The notes beneath the pieces were generated by a model. The model was not told the origin of the DNA, did no database searches, and worked only from the letters and a program-made list of their open reading frames with translations. A stretch of DNA of 64,000 nt from Sphingobacterium chungjuense (GTDB taxonomy: Bacteria; Bacteroidota; Bacteroidia; Sphingobacteriales; Sphingobacteriaceae), in NCBI RefSeq assembly GCF_011316935.1, contig NZ_WLYS01000004.1, forward strand, positions 62,001-126,000, given 5' to 3'. The translations under genes and the position numbers were made by a program. The first letter of the stretch is position 1. The number at the start of each line of letters is the position of its first letter. This document shows, piece after piece, positions 1 to 9,436 of this stretch.

Positions 1-2
1 TT

Positions 3-425
3 ATTTCGGAAGTGCGTAATATTCGTAATTCGAAAGGAATATCGCCTAAAATCGGTTTGCCTTTGGCGATCAATGCTACGCATATCAACTTCGAGCGCTA
101 CAGCGATAGTATTGTGAAGCTAGCAAACATCGAGGAGCTGACCTTCGTAAAAGAGAAAATCAGCGGTGCAGTGAGCTTTTTGGCAGGTAAAGATGAGTGC
201 TATGTCGCGTTAGAAAATAATATCGACGTGGATGCCGAACGCGAGCGCATTACCAAAGAGATCACGTATTTGCAAGGCTTCCTGATTTCGGTAGATAAGA
301 AATTAGGCAACGAACGCTTCATGCAAAATGCCAAACCAGAAGTGGTAGAGAACGAGCAAAACAAGAAATCGGATGCGATTGCCAAATTGCAAATTTTAGA
401 AGATAGTTTGGCTAGTTTGGGGTAA
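3..425 (+). CDS. valS: Valine--tRNA ligase, C-terminal end (5' part outside window)
   Basis: This reading frame is open to the left edge and ends with TAA, so only the last 140 residues or so of the protein are here. The sequence matches the end of ValRS: the tail of the anticodon-binding region (around 'ISPKIGLPLAI'), then the C-terminal arm, a charged coiled coil rich in Lys and Glu with the 'NERFMQNAKPEVVE' segment typical of that arm, which contacts the tRNA elbow. ValRS charges tRNA-Val in the cytoplasm. A strong terminator follows 64 bases after the stop. An internal GTG at 12 is not a start. The family call is secure from the C-terminal arm alone, although no catalytic motif is visible. 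Confidence 0.9.
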   Translation: MSEVRNIRNSKGISPKIGLPLAINATHINFERYSDSIVKLANIEELTFVKEKISGAVSFLAGKDECYVALENNIDVDAERERITKEITYLQGFLISVDKKLGNERFMQNAKPEVVENEQNKKSDAIAKLQILEDSLASLG

Positions 426-488
426 GGAGAGTTTATACTTTAGATTGCCACACCTTAACACCTCCAGTTCGCAAGGACGCGAACAAAC

Positions 489-523
489 AAAAAGCCTCGC
501 TGATAAAATCAGCGAGGCTTTTC
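489..523 (+). terminator. Intrinsic terminator after valS
   Basis: A perfect 13-bp stem (492-504 paired with 508-520) with a 3-base loop is flanked by A and T runs. It lies just after the valS stop and ends the plus-strand transcript. The A run on its left side could also let it act on the opposite strand, behind the 43-codon gene. Confidence 0.85.
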
Positions 524-564
524 TATGACATGTACCAAAGTGGGTTCACGACAATCCTAGTCTA

Positions 565-696
565 CTACGATGTCAAGTAAGCCAAAAGCGCCACCAGTGC
601 ACCTCCAATGATGATGATCCATTTATTCACACCACCTCCATGTGCCCCTTCTTGGCTTCGATACTTATAGTCTCTTTTATATTTATCTAAATCCAT
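565..696 (-). CDS. Single-pass membrane microprotein, 43 residues, function unknown
   Basis: A short minus-strand gene of 43 codons starts at ATG (694-696) and ends with TAG. A clear purine-rich site, AAAGGAGG, sits 5 bases upstream of the ATG; this is one of the few good Shine-Dalgarno-like sites in the window and the main reason to believe the gene. The product has a charged, Tyr/Lys-rich head (residues 1-17), a Gly-rich hinge (GGG, 21-23) and a hydrophobic helix from about 26 to 42 (WIIIIGGALVALLAYL), so it is probably membrane-anchored with the head in the cytoplasm. It lies 51 bases downstream of rlmH on the same strand and may share its transcript. I recognise no family. Confidence 0.7.
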   Translation of the reverse strand: MDLDKYKRDYKYRSQEGAHGGGVNKWIIIIGGALVALLAYLTS

Positions 697-747
697 ATTT
701 ACCTCCTTTATTATATGATGCAATACATAGTTTAATTCCACAAAAAA

Positions 748-1221
748 TTATTCATGATGGTATGGCTCGCCGCGCATAATCGAAAAAGCGCGGTACAACT
801 GCTCTACAAAAAACAATCGGATCATCTGGTGCGAAAAAGTCATCTTTGATAGCGACAACAATCCATTGGCGCGCTGATACACCCGATCACTAAATCCGTA
901 TGGCCCACCAATCACGACGACCATATGCTGTACATTACTAACCATGCTTTTGTCCAGAAGTTTTGAAAAATCTACTGAACGGTATTGCTGCCCCTTTTCG
1001 TCGAGCAGCATCAACGTGTCCGAATTATCCACCTGCTTCAAGATCAAATCCGCCTCTTTCTCCTTCTGCTGATCCTGACTTAGGTTTTTACTATTTTTAA
1101 TATCAGGAATCACGGTGATACTAAACTTAACGTAATGAATCAACCGCTTGGTATATTTTGCGATACCTTCCTCAATATATTTCTCATCCGTTTTCCCTAC
1201 GCATAACAGCGTCACCCTCAT
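748..1221 (-). CDS. rlmH: 23S rRNA (pseudouridine(1915)-N(3))-methyltransferase RlmH
   Basis: This 157-residue protein has the full usual length of RlmH, a SPOUT-class methyltransferase that uses AdoMet to methylate pseudouridine 1915 in helix 69 of 23S rRNA on the assembled 70S ribosome. Visible signatures are the SPOUT knot region 'VVVIGGPYGFS' (about 101-111), the 'MTFSHQMIRLFFVEQLYRA' stretch that forms the cofactor loop, and the conserved C-terminal 'PYHHE'. It starts 9 bases after the sppA stop codon, so the two genes probably share a transcript. Nothing in the sequence is unusual for the family. Confidence 0.96.
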   Translation of the reverse strand: MRVTLLCVGKTDEKYIEEGIAKYTKRLIHYVKFSITVIPDIKNSKNLSQDQQKEKEADLILKQVDNSDTLMLLDEKGQQYRSVDFSKLLDKSMVSNVQHMVVVIGGPYGFSDRVYQRANGLLSLSKMTFSHQMIRLFFVEQLYRAFSIMRGEPYHHE

Positions 1222-1230
1222 ATCTCTGAC

Positions 1231-3000
1231 TTAAAAGATTTCTATTTCGTACGGTATGCGCGCTTGTATACCCGTGTTTTGCATCACGCGCTTCAAGTCT
1301 TTTACATAACGCACGTGCTCTCCTAATTCATCCTCCAAAAACCACATTTTTACCTTTTCTTTCGAACTGCTGAATATGGATTCAAATGGATCTTTAGTAC
1401 GTGGATATTCGGAGATCTTGTACGAATCTAGTTTAGCCATTTTTGCCGCACTTTTCACCGCATCATCCAATGTTCCTAATCGATCTACTAAGCCTAGTTC
1501 GATCGCCTGACTTCCCGTCCACACGCGTCCTTGCCCGATGCTATCTACTTGCGCGATGGTCAATCCGCGACCATCTGCGACACGCTGCATAAATTGTTGG
1601 TAAATGCGATTTACACCACCTTGCACAATAGTTCTTTCTTCTGCTGTCAACGGGCGATCTACACTTACATCTGCATAAGGACCAGTTTTGACGACGTCGA
1701 AATGAAGTCCTAATTTATTATTAAATAAGTTTTGGAGATTCGGGATCAATCCAAAAACCCCAATAGAACCCGTCAGCGTACCTGCATCTGCAAAAATAGA
1801 ATCTGCCGCAGCAGAGATGTAATAACCCCCAGAGGCGGCATAATCTCCCATCGAGACGATAACAGGTTTGGCTTTCTTGGCCAAGCTCACCTCGCGCCAG
1901 ATCAGATCCGATGCTAAGGCAGATCCCCCTGGCGAATTAACGCGTAAAACGATCGCTTTGACTTTATCATCTTCGCGTAGCTTCCGCAATTCACGGGAAA
2001 GCGACTCACCACCGATTTGTTCATCGCCAGAGGTATTGCCATCAACGATATCGCCAAAAGCATACAATACCGCAATACGACCGGCACCAGAAGTCCCGCT
2101 TACATCAGATGATTTGCGATAATCCAATAAAGAAATGGATGACAGATCTTTCTTCTGATCTATTCCTACTTTTTCCTTCAGCTTTGCCAATAGTTCATCC
2201 TTATAAATCAAGCTATCTACAAATTTCTGTTTTACGGCATCTTCAGGAAATTGGATCAGGTATTCATTCGCTACTCGGCGCACCGATGCTTCATCCAACG
2301 AACGCGCCGTTGCAATATCGCTGACAAAGCCATCATATAAGCTGTTGAGGTACGCCTCCACTTGCATGCGATTGGCAGCACTCATTTCATTGAGGATAAA
2401 TGGTTCTACCGCACTTTTATACGTTCCCACTTTCACCACTTGCATCTCCACGCCTAATTTGTCCAATGCATCTTTCATAAACATCACCGAACTCGATAAA
2501 CCGCGGAAATCCACCGAACCAACTGGGCTAATATACACTTCGTTGGCCACAGAAGATAGGTAATACGCTTTTTGAGTCATCACATCACTGTATGAGACGA
2601 TAAATTTGCCCGACTCCTTGAAATCTATTAACGCGTTGCGAATAGCGCGTACCGTTGCGAACCCTGCATTTACGGTGCTAACATTGAGATATATACCTTT
2701 GATATTACTATCGGTTTTGGCCGTTTTGATTCGCGCAATAATATCATTCAAGCCCAGGGAGCGAGAATCTGGTGCACCCGGAATGTTTATATCTTCAAAA
2801 GGTGAAGGAACGGTTTTTTCAGTAATCAGATGATCTAGTGTAATGTGTAATACGGAATTGGCTGATACGGTAGGCTCTGCACTAGAACCCAACGAAGATA
2901 CCATCGCGGTTATAAGGCCGACAACTACTAAAACCACTAAAATAGATGAAATAAAAACGCCAACTACGGTGGCGAGTACATATTTAAAAAATTGCTTCAT
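1231..3000 (-). CDS. sppA: Signal peptide peptidase SppA, 67K type
   Basis: This is a double-domain SppA of about 589 residues that degrades leftover signal peptides in the cytoplasmic membrane, facing the periplasm. I place the start at ATG 2998-3000, because the protein then opens with 'MKQFFKYVLA' and a single membrane anchor (residues 8-33); an ORF extension to 3069 would add 23 residues with no support. Each half carries a ClpP-like fold. The catalytic dyad is visible: Lys195 in 'GTYKSAVEP' of the N-terminal half and Ser390 in 'DYAASGGYY' of the C-terminal half, which matches the Lys/Ser arrangement of 67K SppA. rlmH follows after 9 bases. folK diverges upstream. Confidence 0.95.
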   Translation of the reverse strand: MKQFFKYVLATVVGVFISSILVVLVVVGLITAMVSSLGSSAEPTVSANSVLHITLDHLITEKTVPSPFEDINIPGAPDSRSLGLNDIIARIKTAKTDSNIKGIYLNVSTVNAGFATVRAIRNALIDFKESGKFIVSYSDVMTQKAYYLSSVANEVYISPVGSVDFRGLSSSVMFMKDALDKLGVEMQVVKVGTYKSAVEPFILNEMSAANRMQVEAYLNSLYDGFVSDIATARSLDEASVRRVANEYLIQFPEDAVKQKFVDSLIYKDELLAKLKEKVGIDQKKDLSSISLLDYRKSSDVSGTSGAGRIAVLYAFGDIVDGNTSGDEQIGGESLSRELRKLREDDKVKAIVLRVNSPGGSALASDLIWREVSLAKKAKPVIVSMGDYAASGGYYISAAADSIFADAGTLTGSIGVFGLIPNLQNLFNNKLGLHFDVVKTGPYADVSVDRPLTAEERTIVQGGVNRIYQQFMQRVADGRGLTIAQVDSIGQGRVWTGSQAIELGLVDRLGTLDDAVKSAAKMAKLDSYKISEYPRTKDPFESIFSSSKEKVKMWFLEDELGEHVRYVKDLKRVMQNTGIQARIPYEIEIF

Positions 3001-3135
3001 ATGTATTGCGTGAATGTCTTGTAAATCTAAAAGAAAACCGTAAATAATAAAAGTAAATTTGTGCTTCAAGCATCCTTATAAGAAAATATCACCTACAATT
3101 CCAGTTATCTAACTTACTTTTAGTACCTTGTATAG

Positions 3136-3627
3136 GTGAAATTAAATAGCGCATATTTATTGTTGGGGGCAAATCTGGGCAATCCCGCTCAGCAATTACA
3201 CAGCGCCCTATCAGAGATAGAAATACAAATTGGCAAGATTCAAGAACGATCAAGCTTATATGAGTCCGCAGCTTGGGGATTGGTGGATCAACCTGCTTTC
3301 CTCAATCAGGTTTTAAGAGTAGATACAACGCTATCTGCCGTAGAATTACTGCGATCCTGCCAGCAAATTGAAAATAAACTTGGCCGTGTTCGTGAAATAA
3401 AATGGGGAGCGCGGATCATCGATATAGACATACTGTACTTTAATCGTGATGTGATCGATGAAGTCGATCTAAAGATTCCTCACCCCTACATCAGCGAACG
3501 CAATTTCACCTTAATTCCTCTCGTAGAGATAGCCCCAAATTACATTCATCCGATCTTGAAGCAATCCAATAGCGAGCTGCTTGAAACCTGCTCTGACCAA
3601 TTATCTGTTTTCCAACCATATGAGTAA
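3136..3627 (+). CDS. folK: 2-amino-4-hydroxy-6-hydroxymethyldihydropteridine pyrophosphokinase
   Basis: FolK transfers pyrophosphate from ATP to 6-hydroxymethyl-7,8-dihydropterin, the step before dihydropteroate synthase in folate synthesis. The 163-residue product has the family pattern: 'LLLGANLGNP' near the N-terminus, 'SSLYESAAWGLVDQPAFLN' for pterin binding, the 'LLRSCQQIENKLGR' helix, and 'GARIIDIDILYF', where the two Asp residues bind magnesium (the usual G-P-R is G-A-R here). It starts at GTG, since no ATG lies in a suitable place, and overlaps the following HPt gene by 8 bases, which suggests translational coupling. It diverges from sppA. Confidence 0.95.
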   Translation: MKLNSAYLLLGANLGNPAQQLHSALSEIEIQIGKIQERSSLYESAAWGLVDQPAFLNQVLRVDTTLSAVELLRSCQQIENKLGRVREIKWGARIIDIDILYFNRDVIDEVDLKIPHPYISERNFTLIPLVEIAPNYIHPILKQSNSELLETCSDQLSVFQPYE

Positions 3628-3976
3628 GTACCTTTACATAGAACCAGATCTAATTAAAAACAACATGTTTGGCGATGATCAAATGATCAAGACATTTATA
3701 GGTATGTATCTAACACATTGTCAAACGGATTTTGACAATCTTAGCCAAGCGGTAGAACAACAGGATCTCGCTGAAATTAGTTCAAAAGCGCACCACATGA
3801 AACCGACAATGGCGTATATTGGCGCCAAAGAACTGCATGTACAATTTCAAGTATTAGAAAGCGCTGCGCGGCGTGGAACAGATTTAGTCCTGATTCTCCC
3901 GCTATTTCATGATCTAAAGACGCAATTCAATCACGTGATGTTGGAACTTGATCATTTCTACAGCAGCTTATCCTAA
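3620..3976 (+). CDS. Hpt-domain (histidine phosphotransfer) protein
   Basis: A stand-alone histidine-containing phosphotransfer domain of about 118 residues. The signature is 'KAHHMKPTMAYIG' (residues 56-68): His58 is the likely phosphorylated residue in the H-x-x-K-P/G pattern, inside a four-helix bundle whose helices are readable as alternating hydrophobic segments. Such proteins pass phosphate between a hybrid sensor kinase and a response regulator in the cytoplasm. I chose the ATG at 3620, which overlaps the folK stop by 8 bases, over an upstream start that would add 13 unrelated residues. No kinase or regulator is nearby, so the partner must be elsewhere. It converges with pssA, overlapping it by 4 bases. 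Confidence 0.85.
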   Translation: MSKYLYIEPDLIKNNMFGDDQMIKTFIGMYLTHCQTDFDNLSQAVEQQDLAEISSKAHHMKPTMAYIGAKELHVQFQVLESAARRGTDLVLILPLFHDLKTQFNHVMLELDHFYSSLS

Positions 3977-4662
3977 CGTGCTGTTTTTTGCTCTTCGTTC
4001 GAAAAATGAAGACTGGAAAATAAAATATAAGCTAATAGTATAAGCGGTAAGGCTAGGTATTGGAATAGCACAATAAGCAATACGCTGGACAATAGAAATA
4101 AGTATTTGTATCGATTGCTTGCCCAAGATAAGTTGCTCAATTTCATGGAAAATAGTTTGATCTCAGACACTAATAGATAGGAACTGAGCAAAATAATAGC
4201 GACCAAAAAATAGCTATTACCAAAGATAGCTGGAAAACGTTGGGCAATAAATGGCAAAGAGATAATCACAAAACTATTCATCGGCGTATTAACACCGATA
4301 AAATCAGTGGATTGCCGAGTGTCCACATTGAACTTAGCCAATCTTAGCGCTGAAAATGCGGTTACGATATATCCTGCATAAGGTAAATAGGCTGAAGATG
4401 TCGTTTCCTGCAACATCATAAAGAGAATCGTACCAGGCAAGAAACCAAAACTGATCACATCGGCCAAAGAATCCAACTCTTTGCCAATATCGGAGCGAAC
4501 ATGCAACAGTCTGGCAGCAGTACCATCCAAAAAATCGAATATTCCACAGGCAATCAAGCAATATAATACCCAATCAAATCGCCCTTGAAAGGCAAAGGAT
4601 ATGCCGACACATCCGCTTAGCAAGTTGAATAGGGTAATGGTATTGGGAATATGTCGTTTCAT
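3973..4662 (-). CDS. pssA: CDP-diacylglycerol--serine O-phosphatidyltransferase
   Basis: An integral membrane enzyme of 229 residues that makes phosphatidylserine from CDP-diacylglycerol and serine, the first step to phosphatidylethanolamine. The CDP-alcohol phosphatidyltransferase motif is complete: Asp46, Gly47, Ala50, Arg51, Gly60, Asp64 and Asp68 are all present at canonical spacing. About six to eight hydrophobic helices follow. The length and the N-terminal 'RHIPNTITLFNLLSG' match type II PssA of Bacteroidota rather than PgsA. It lies downstream of rho on the same strand, but a terminator separates them. Phosphatidylethanolamine made through this enzyme is a source of ethanolamine, relevant to the operon at 41-47 kb. 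Confidence 0.93.
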   Translation of the reverse strand: MKRHIPNTITLFNLLSGCVGISFAFQGRFDWVLYCLIACGIFDFLDGTAARLLHVRSDIGKELDSLADVISFGFLPGTILFMMLQETTSSAYLPYAGYIVTAFSALRLAKFNVDTRQSTDFIGVNTPMNSFVIISLPFIAQRFPAIFGNSYFLVAIILLSSYLLVSEIKLFSMKLSNLSWASNRYKYLFLLSSVLLIVLFQYLALPLILLAYILFSSLHFSNEEQKTAR

Positions 4663-4677
4663 GCGTGGTGGTGAAAA

Positions 4678-4716
4678 ATAAAAAAGCCACCTTCTGTAAT
4701 AGAAGGTGGCTTAAAA
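4678..4716 (-). terminator. Intrinsic terminator after rho
   Basis: A 12-bp perfect stem (4684-4695 with 4701-4712) and a 5-base loop, followed on the minus strand by a T-rich run. It sits 20 bases beyond the rho stop and before pssA. Confidence 0.85.
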
Positions 4717-4735
4717 TTATAAATTTCTAATGGGA

Positions 4736-6229
4736 TTAACTATTCATGCTAATCAAAAACTCTTCATTGGATTTGGTGCCACGCATTTGGCTCAGCAAAA
4801 ATTCCATCGATTCTTGCGGGTTCATGTCTGCTAAGTGGTTGCGTAATACCCAAAGTCTTTGCAATTGCTCGCGATCTACTAATAGATCATCACGACGTGT
4901 GCTAGAAGCAGTCAAATCGATAGCTGGGAAGATACGTTTGTTAGAAAGCTTACGATCAAGCTGCAACTCCATATTTCCTGTACCTTTAAACTCTTCAAAG
5001 ATTACTTCATCCATTTTCGATCCTGTATCAGTCAACGCTGTAGCAAGAATGGTCAATGAACCGCCATCTTCGATATTACGTGCCGCACCGAAGAATCTTT
5101 TTGGCTTGTGCAACGCGTTAGCATCCACACCACCAGATAAGATCTTACCAGATGCTGGAGCAACGGTATTGTAGGCACGCGCTAAGCGAGTGATAGAATC
5201 TAATAAAATCACAACATCATGACCACACTCTACCATGCGTTTTGCTTTCTCTAATACGATGTTAGCAATCTTCACGTGGCGATCAGCAGGTTCGTCGAAG
5301 GTAGAAGAAATCACTTCTGCACGAACACTTCTTGCCATATCGGTCACCTCTTCTGGGCGCTCATCAATCAATAAGATGATCAAATAAACTTCTGGGTGGT
5401 TTTTTGCAATCGCATTGGCTACTTCTTTCAACAAGTTGGTTTTACCTGTTTTTGGTTGTGCTACGATCAATCCACGCTGCCCCTTACCGATTGGCGTAAA
5501 AAGATCCATGATCCGCGTGGAGTAGTTGCCTACACCTAGATCAAGGTTCAATTTTTCATCCGGAAACAAAGGTGTCAAATAGTCGAAAGGAACGCGGTCG
5601 CGAATCTCTGCTGGATTTTGTCCGTTGATAGATTCTACACGTACTAATGGGAAATATTTCTCACCTTCTTTAGGTGGACGAATAGATCCGCGAATATTGT
5701 CACCCGTTTTCAAACCAAAAAGTTTGATTTGAGATTGGGATACGTAAATATCGTCTGGCGAGGTTAAATAATTATAATCAGAAGAACGTAGGAAACCATA
5801 ACCATCTGGCATAATTTCCAATACACCTTCGTTTACAATAACGTTATCAAAATCTGTGGGTGTTGCAGCAGCTTTAGCAGCAGGCTGTTCTGCTACAGCA
5901 GCAGGCGCTTCTGAAGATCTTTCTGCTGCGGCTGGTCTTTCTCTTTCAGCGACCAAGGTATCATCCGCGGAGCGGCGACCCACAGATACCGGTTCTACTC
6001 CACCAGCAGTACGTGTGCGTTTGCGCTGACGTGGCGCAGCATCGGTATCTACAGCGTCTTCCAATTCCTCCGCTTGCTCTGGAGCAGCCTCTTTAGAATC
6101 TGCAGCAATACCGGAAATACGATCAATCAACTCTTGTTTTCTTAGTTTTTCTGTATCAGGGATCCCCAATACTTTAGCTATCTCGCGCAATTCAGACACG
6201 AGTTTAGTATTCAATTCTTTGATCTCCAT
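4736..6229 (-). CDS. rho: Transcription termination factor Rho
   Basis: Rho is the hexameric RNA helicase that ends transcription at unstructured C-rich RNA. The 497-residue product has an N-terminal helical Rho-N domain (1-42), a low-complexity Ala/Glu/Arg-rich linker (about 43-128) typical of the long Rho of Bacteroidota, the OB-fold RNA-binding domain ('[13 protein letters not shown]', about 143-155), and the RecA-like motor: Walker A 'AQPKTGKT' (257-264), Walker B region '[16 protein letters not shown]' and the Q-loop/secondary RNA-binding '[21 protein letters not shown]' zone. It has a 327-base upstream region shared with a divergent MFS gene; Rho is often autoregulated through its leader, but I cannot identify a specific element. 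Confidence 0.97.
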   Translation of the reverse strand: MEIKELNTKLVSELREIAKVLGIPDTEKLRKQELIDRISGIAADSKEAAPEQAEELEDAVDTDAAPRQRKRTRTAGGVEPVSVGRRSADDTLVAERERPAAAERSSEAPAAVAEQPAAKAAATPTDFDNVIVNEGVLEIMPDGYGFLRSSDYNYLTSPDDIYVSQSQIKLFGLKTGDNIRGSIRPPKEGEKYFPLVRVESINGQNPAEIRDRVPFDYLTPLFPDEKLNLDLGVGNYSTRIMDLFTPIGKGQRGLIVAQPKTGKTNLLKEVANAIAKNHPEVYLIILLIDERPEEVTDMARSVRAEVISSTFDEPADRHVKIANIVLEKAKRMVECGHDVVILLDSITRLARAYNTVAPASGKILSGGVDANALHKPKRFFGAARNIEDGGSLTILATALTDTGSKMDEVIFEEFKGTGNMELQLDRKLSNKRIFPAIDLTASSTRRDDLLVDREQLQRLWVLRNHLADMNPQESMEFLLSQMRGTKSNEEFLISMNS

Positions 6230-6556
6230 TAATTTATATGTACAAAATACAGGATTATATTATCGAATTTTATCCCCTTCTTCGTCAATAACACTTTTTA
6301 AACTCTTTCTTTTTGCTAGAACGTTGGAAAGGACGAAACTGTTTGAGGCTTCTTTTTCCAGTAAGGATAAATTTAGAACTGCTACAAAGAAAAACATTCG
6401 AAACGTTATTTCAAAATTAAAAAAGCGTTTTTTCTTTCTGACGCAATTTATTCGCTGGTAAAAGTGGTTTTACGACTTTGCTAAATCGAATGTTCTGAAT
6501 AATATCTGGCATTAACTCAAATTAATGCGTATGTTTATCACCGTCAAAAAAATATT
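6230..6556. other. Intergenic region between divergent rho and MFS gene
   Basis: 327 AT-rich bases without a convincing gene; the open frame at 6219-6461 has no family resemblance and overlaps the rho start. On the minus strand a TAATTTTG box (6412-6419) matches the Bacteroidota -7 consensus for rho, but no TTG is at the right distance upstream. It would give rho a leader of about 180 bases. I see no clear riboswitch or terminator-like stem. Confidence 0.4.
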
Positions 6557-8284
6557 ATGAACAACAAACCTATACAAACGAACTACCCTGCGCTGTATAC
6601 TTTGATAACAGTGTTTTTTTTCTGGGGATTCATTGCCGCGGGCAATAGTATTTTCATCCCCTTTTGTAAGAATTATTTCAGTTTAGATCAGTTTCAGTCA
6701 CAACTTATTGACTTTGCTTATTACTCCGCTTATTACACAGGCGCTCTGTTACTTTTTATCTTTGGTACGCTAACCGGAAAAGATCTGGTCGGAAAATGGG
6801 GATACAAGCGCAGTATTGTTTACGGCCTATTATTTTCTGCAGTGGGAGCTGCGGCGATGATTGGTGCGGTAGAAATTAATGTGTACACCGCCATGCTGAT
6901 TGGTCTGTTTATCGTGGCATTAGGATTCTCCTTACAACAAACGGCTGCCAATTCTTTTGCCGTGATCTTAGGCGATCCGAAAACGGGCGCATCACGTGTC
7001 AATCTTGGTGGTGGTGTCAACTCTTTAGGAACGACGATCGGTCCATTGGTAATTGGATTTGCACTATTCGGCACTTTCGAAACGGTATCTGATGCGGATA
7101 TTGCTAATTTGCCTTTGAGCAAAGTGGTGATTCTCTATAGCGGTGTCGGACTACTATTCTTATTGGCTGCTGCTTTATTTTACTTTTCGAAGAGAGTTCC
7201 AGCCGGGTTCAATTTGGAACCTATGGAGCCTGCGAACAAAGCCAGAACGACACTTATCGTCATGACGGTTTTATTGTTTTGTGCTTTTGCTCCTGTATTT
7301 ATGAGCTATAAAAGTGAAGCCGCACTGCAAATTGAGGCGTTGCAAGCGCAATTAAAAGTGGCTATTGATGCAGCAACACAGACTTCGCTCGCTGCGCAGA
7401 TTGAAGCTTTGAGACATCCATTGGAGCTGAAGCGTATGGCTTGGCTATCTGCTGCTTTAGTGGTCATGGTTGGCGGATTAGTATTTGCCTATAACCGTGC
7501 AAAGAAGAAACCAGAGGGATGGGGCGCCATGCAATATCCACAATTGGTTTTAGGTATGTTGGCGTTGTTTCTATACGTAGGTATTGAGGTAGCTATCGGA
7601 AGTAATTTAGGTGAATTATTGACGTTGGATGAATTTGGCAATTTGCAATCTTCCGAAATCACGCCTTATATTTCCATGTATTGGGGTAGTATGATGATCG
7701 GACGTTGGGCAGGTGCTCTAAGTGCTTTTAATTTAATGACAAATACCAAAAAAATCTTGATCGTCATCGTACCGCTTATCGCTTTTATGTTGATCATTGG
7801 AGTGAATAGTCTAGCAGGTTTTGATATGTCGGTATTGTACTACTATGTGATTTGTGTATTTATTCAGATTGCGGCATTCTTCTTTAGTAAAGACCGTCCT
7901 ATCCGTACGCTCGTTATTTTTGGCTCATTCGGATTGATCGCCATGGTCGTAGGTTTATTGACTGCTGGTACCGTTGCTATTTACGCTTTCTTGGCAGGCG
8001 GATTAGCTTGTTCGATCATGTGGGGCTCGATCTTTAGTCTTTCTATTGTAGGGTTGGGCAAATACACAGAACAAGGTTCTGCTTTCTTAGTGATGATGAT
8101 CTTAGGTGGTGGTATCTTGCCTCCTATTCAAGGAAAATTGGCCGATATTATCGGCATTCACAACTCCTATATCGTTCCGGTTTTCGGATTCCTATACATC
8201 ATAATTTTTGCTATCATGGTCAAAGGTTTCTTGAAAAAACAGGGAATAGATATGGAAAAAATAGAAGTCGAAGCTAGCCATTAA
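6557..8284 (+). CDS. MFS sugar transporter, FucP/NagP-like
   Basis: A major facilitator of the glucose/galactose-fucose permease group, 575 residues, longer than the usual 410-440. Visible features are '[19 protein letters not shown]' in helix 1, '[15 protein letters not shown]' in the first half, and '[15 protein letters not shown]' in the second. The extra length comes from a hydrophilic, Gln/Ala-rich amphipathic segment (about residues 253-292) between two hydrophobic stretches in the middle of the protein, plus extra hydrophobic segments. The next gene is a GlcNAc-kinase-like protein, so N-acetylglucosamine or another amino sugar is a reasonable substrate guess, as for NagP of other bacteria. 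A terminator separates the two genes, so they are not one simple transcript. Confidence 0.82.
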   Translation: MNNKPIQTNYPALYTLITVFFFWGFIAAGNSIFIPFCKNYFSLDQFQSQLIDFAYYSAYYTGALLLFIFGTLTGKDLVGKWGYKRSIVYGLLFSAVGAAAMIGAVEINVYTAMLIGLFIVALGFSLQQTAANSFAVILGDPKTGASRVNLGGGVNSLGTTIGPLVIGFALFGTFETVSDADIANLPLSKVVILYSGVGLLFLLAAALFYFSKRVPAGFNLEPMEPANKARTTLIVMTVLLFCAFAPVFMSYKSEAALQIEALQAQLKVAIDAATQTSLAAQIEALRHPLELKRMAWLSAALVVMVGGLVFAYNRAKKKPEGWGAMQYPQLVLGMLALFLYVGIEVAIGSNLGELLTLDEFGNLQSSEITPYISMYWGSMMIGRWAGALSAFNLMTNTKKILIVIVPLIAFMLIIGVNSLAGFDMSVLYYYVICVFIQIAAFFFSKDRPIRTLVIFGSFGLIAMVVGLLTAGTVAIYAFLAGGLACSIMWGSIFSLSIVGLGKYTEQGSAFLVMMILGGGILPPIQGKLADIIGIHNSYIVPVFGFLYIIIFAIMVKGFLKKQGIDMEKIEVEASH

Positions 8285-8335
8285 GCTATCAGCAAATTGT
8301 AACTTATACACTAAGTTATCAATTCGATATTTTAT

Positions 8336-8377
8336 ATAAAAAAGCGCCTTCAATAATTATTGGAGGCGCTTTTTTGC
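8336..8377 (+). terminator. Intrinsic terminator after MFS gene
   Basis: A long stem (about 8341-8356 with 8361-8375, one G-U pair) ends in a run of six T. It closes the MFS transcript; the opposite strand also has a T run. Confidence 0.85.
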
Positions 8378-8549
8378 TTACTAACCTATTGCATCTAATG
8401 ATGTTGTCGCATTTATTTACTACAACTGCTATTGTTTTAAAGATTAATAATGTATTTTGCAAAACATTCGCCGAGCGAAAATCTATCGCGGTGAATTTAT
8501 TAAGAATTAGGTTACTAACACAAATATAAAAAATCAAAACATCTATATA

Positions 8550-9398
8550 ATGATTGTTATTGCTGATGGTGGTTCTACCAAGACAAACTGGTGTTTGTTG
8601 GACGATTCAAAAAAGAAAATTTACTTTAACACGGAGGGATACAACCCCTACTTTGTAGACAGTGCTTACATTGTGTCTTCTCTAAAAAAAGGATTGCCCA
8701 ACGATATTCCATTCCAAGAGATCAAAGAGGTATATTATTATGGCGCGGGCGTGCACAATGAAGAGAAAGCGACTATTGTAAAAGATGCGATCCAAGTGGT
8801 ATTTCCGCAATCCCAAGTGGAGGTAGGACATGATTTATTAGCAGCTGCACGGGCATTGTTAGGATCTGAAGCAGGCTTTGCCGCGATCTTGGGTACAGGT
8901 ACCAATAGCTGTATTTATGATGGTTCAAAAATCACACACAATATCGATTCGGCGGCATATATCTTGGGCGATGAAGGTAGCGGAAGCTATATAGGTAAGA
9001 AATTATTGACAGATTTCATCCGTGGCCTGATGCCAAAGGACGTAGCGGAGGTTTTCTATAATACGTACAAGTTGACTCCTGACGAGATCATGGACAACGT
9101 ATACACGAAGCCATTAGCCAATCGCTTCTGTGCGAGCTTCAGTAAGTTCGTGTATGACAATAATGTTAATATCCAATACACGAGATCTATCGTTGATGAC
9201 GCTTTTGAAGCTTTCTTTTCGAATCTTGTGAGCAAATATCCAGACTATCAATCGTATTCATTTAATTGTATCGGATCGGTAGGTTACAATTTTAGAAATG
9301 TGCTTACGGACAAAGCGAAACAATATGGCATGAACGTTGGAAAAATCCTACGCTCTCCTATTGATGATTTAGTAGACTATCATATCAACCAAGGATAA
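8550..9398 (+). CDS. N-acetylglucosamine kinase-like ATPase (BadF/BadG/BcrA/BcrD family)
   Basis: A 282-residue sugar kinase of the actin-like ATPase fold. The phosphate-1 loop 'ADGGSTKTNW' (5-14), the phosphate-2 motif 'LGTGTNS' (114-120), the 'GDEGSGSYIGK' loop (140-150) and a candidate catalytic Asp96 in 'VGHDLLAA' are all visible. The family includes eukaryotic-type GlcNAc kinase, which phosphorylates N-acetylglucosamine at O6, and 2-hydroxyacyl-CoA dehydratase activators; the absence of cluster-binding cysteines and the neighbouring sugar carrier favour the kinase. It probably recycles amino sugars from peptidoglycan or chitin. Upstream is a near-consensus promoter (TTG, 18 bases, TATTTTG around 8434-8460). 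Substrate remains inferred. Confidence 0.82.
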   Translation: MIVIADGGSTKTNWCLLDDSKKKIYFNTEGYNPYFVDSAYIVSSLKKGLPNDIPFQEIKEVYYYGAGVHNEEKATIVKDAIQVVFPQSQVEVGHDLLAAARALLGSEAGFAAILGTGTNSCIYDGSKITHNIDSAAYILGDEGSGSYIGKKLLTDFIRGLMPKDVAEVFYNTYKLTPDEIMDNVYTKPLANRFCASFSKFVYDNNVNIQYTRSIVDDAFEAFFSNLVSKYPDYQSYSFNCIGSVGYNFRNVLTDKAKQYGMNVGKILRSPIDDLVDYHINQG

Positions 9399-9436
9399 AG
9401 AGTTGAGATAGTTAATATGTCTAAGACTGATACTAC

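Noticed and set aside
6219..6461. Plus-strand frame of 80 codons upstream of the MFS gene
   Set aside because: It overlaps the rho start on the other strand and is low-complexity AT-rich translation with no start signal.
8319..8537. Minus-strand frame of 72 codons after the MFS gene
   Set aside because: It runs through the MFS terminator and the promoter region of the kinase-like gene, and its translation resembles no protein family.
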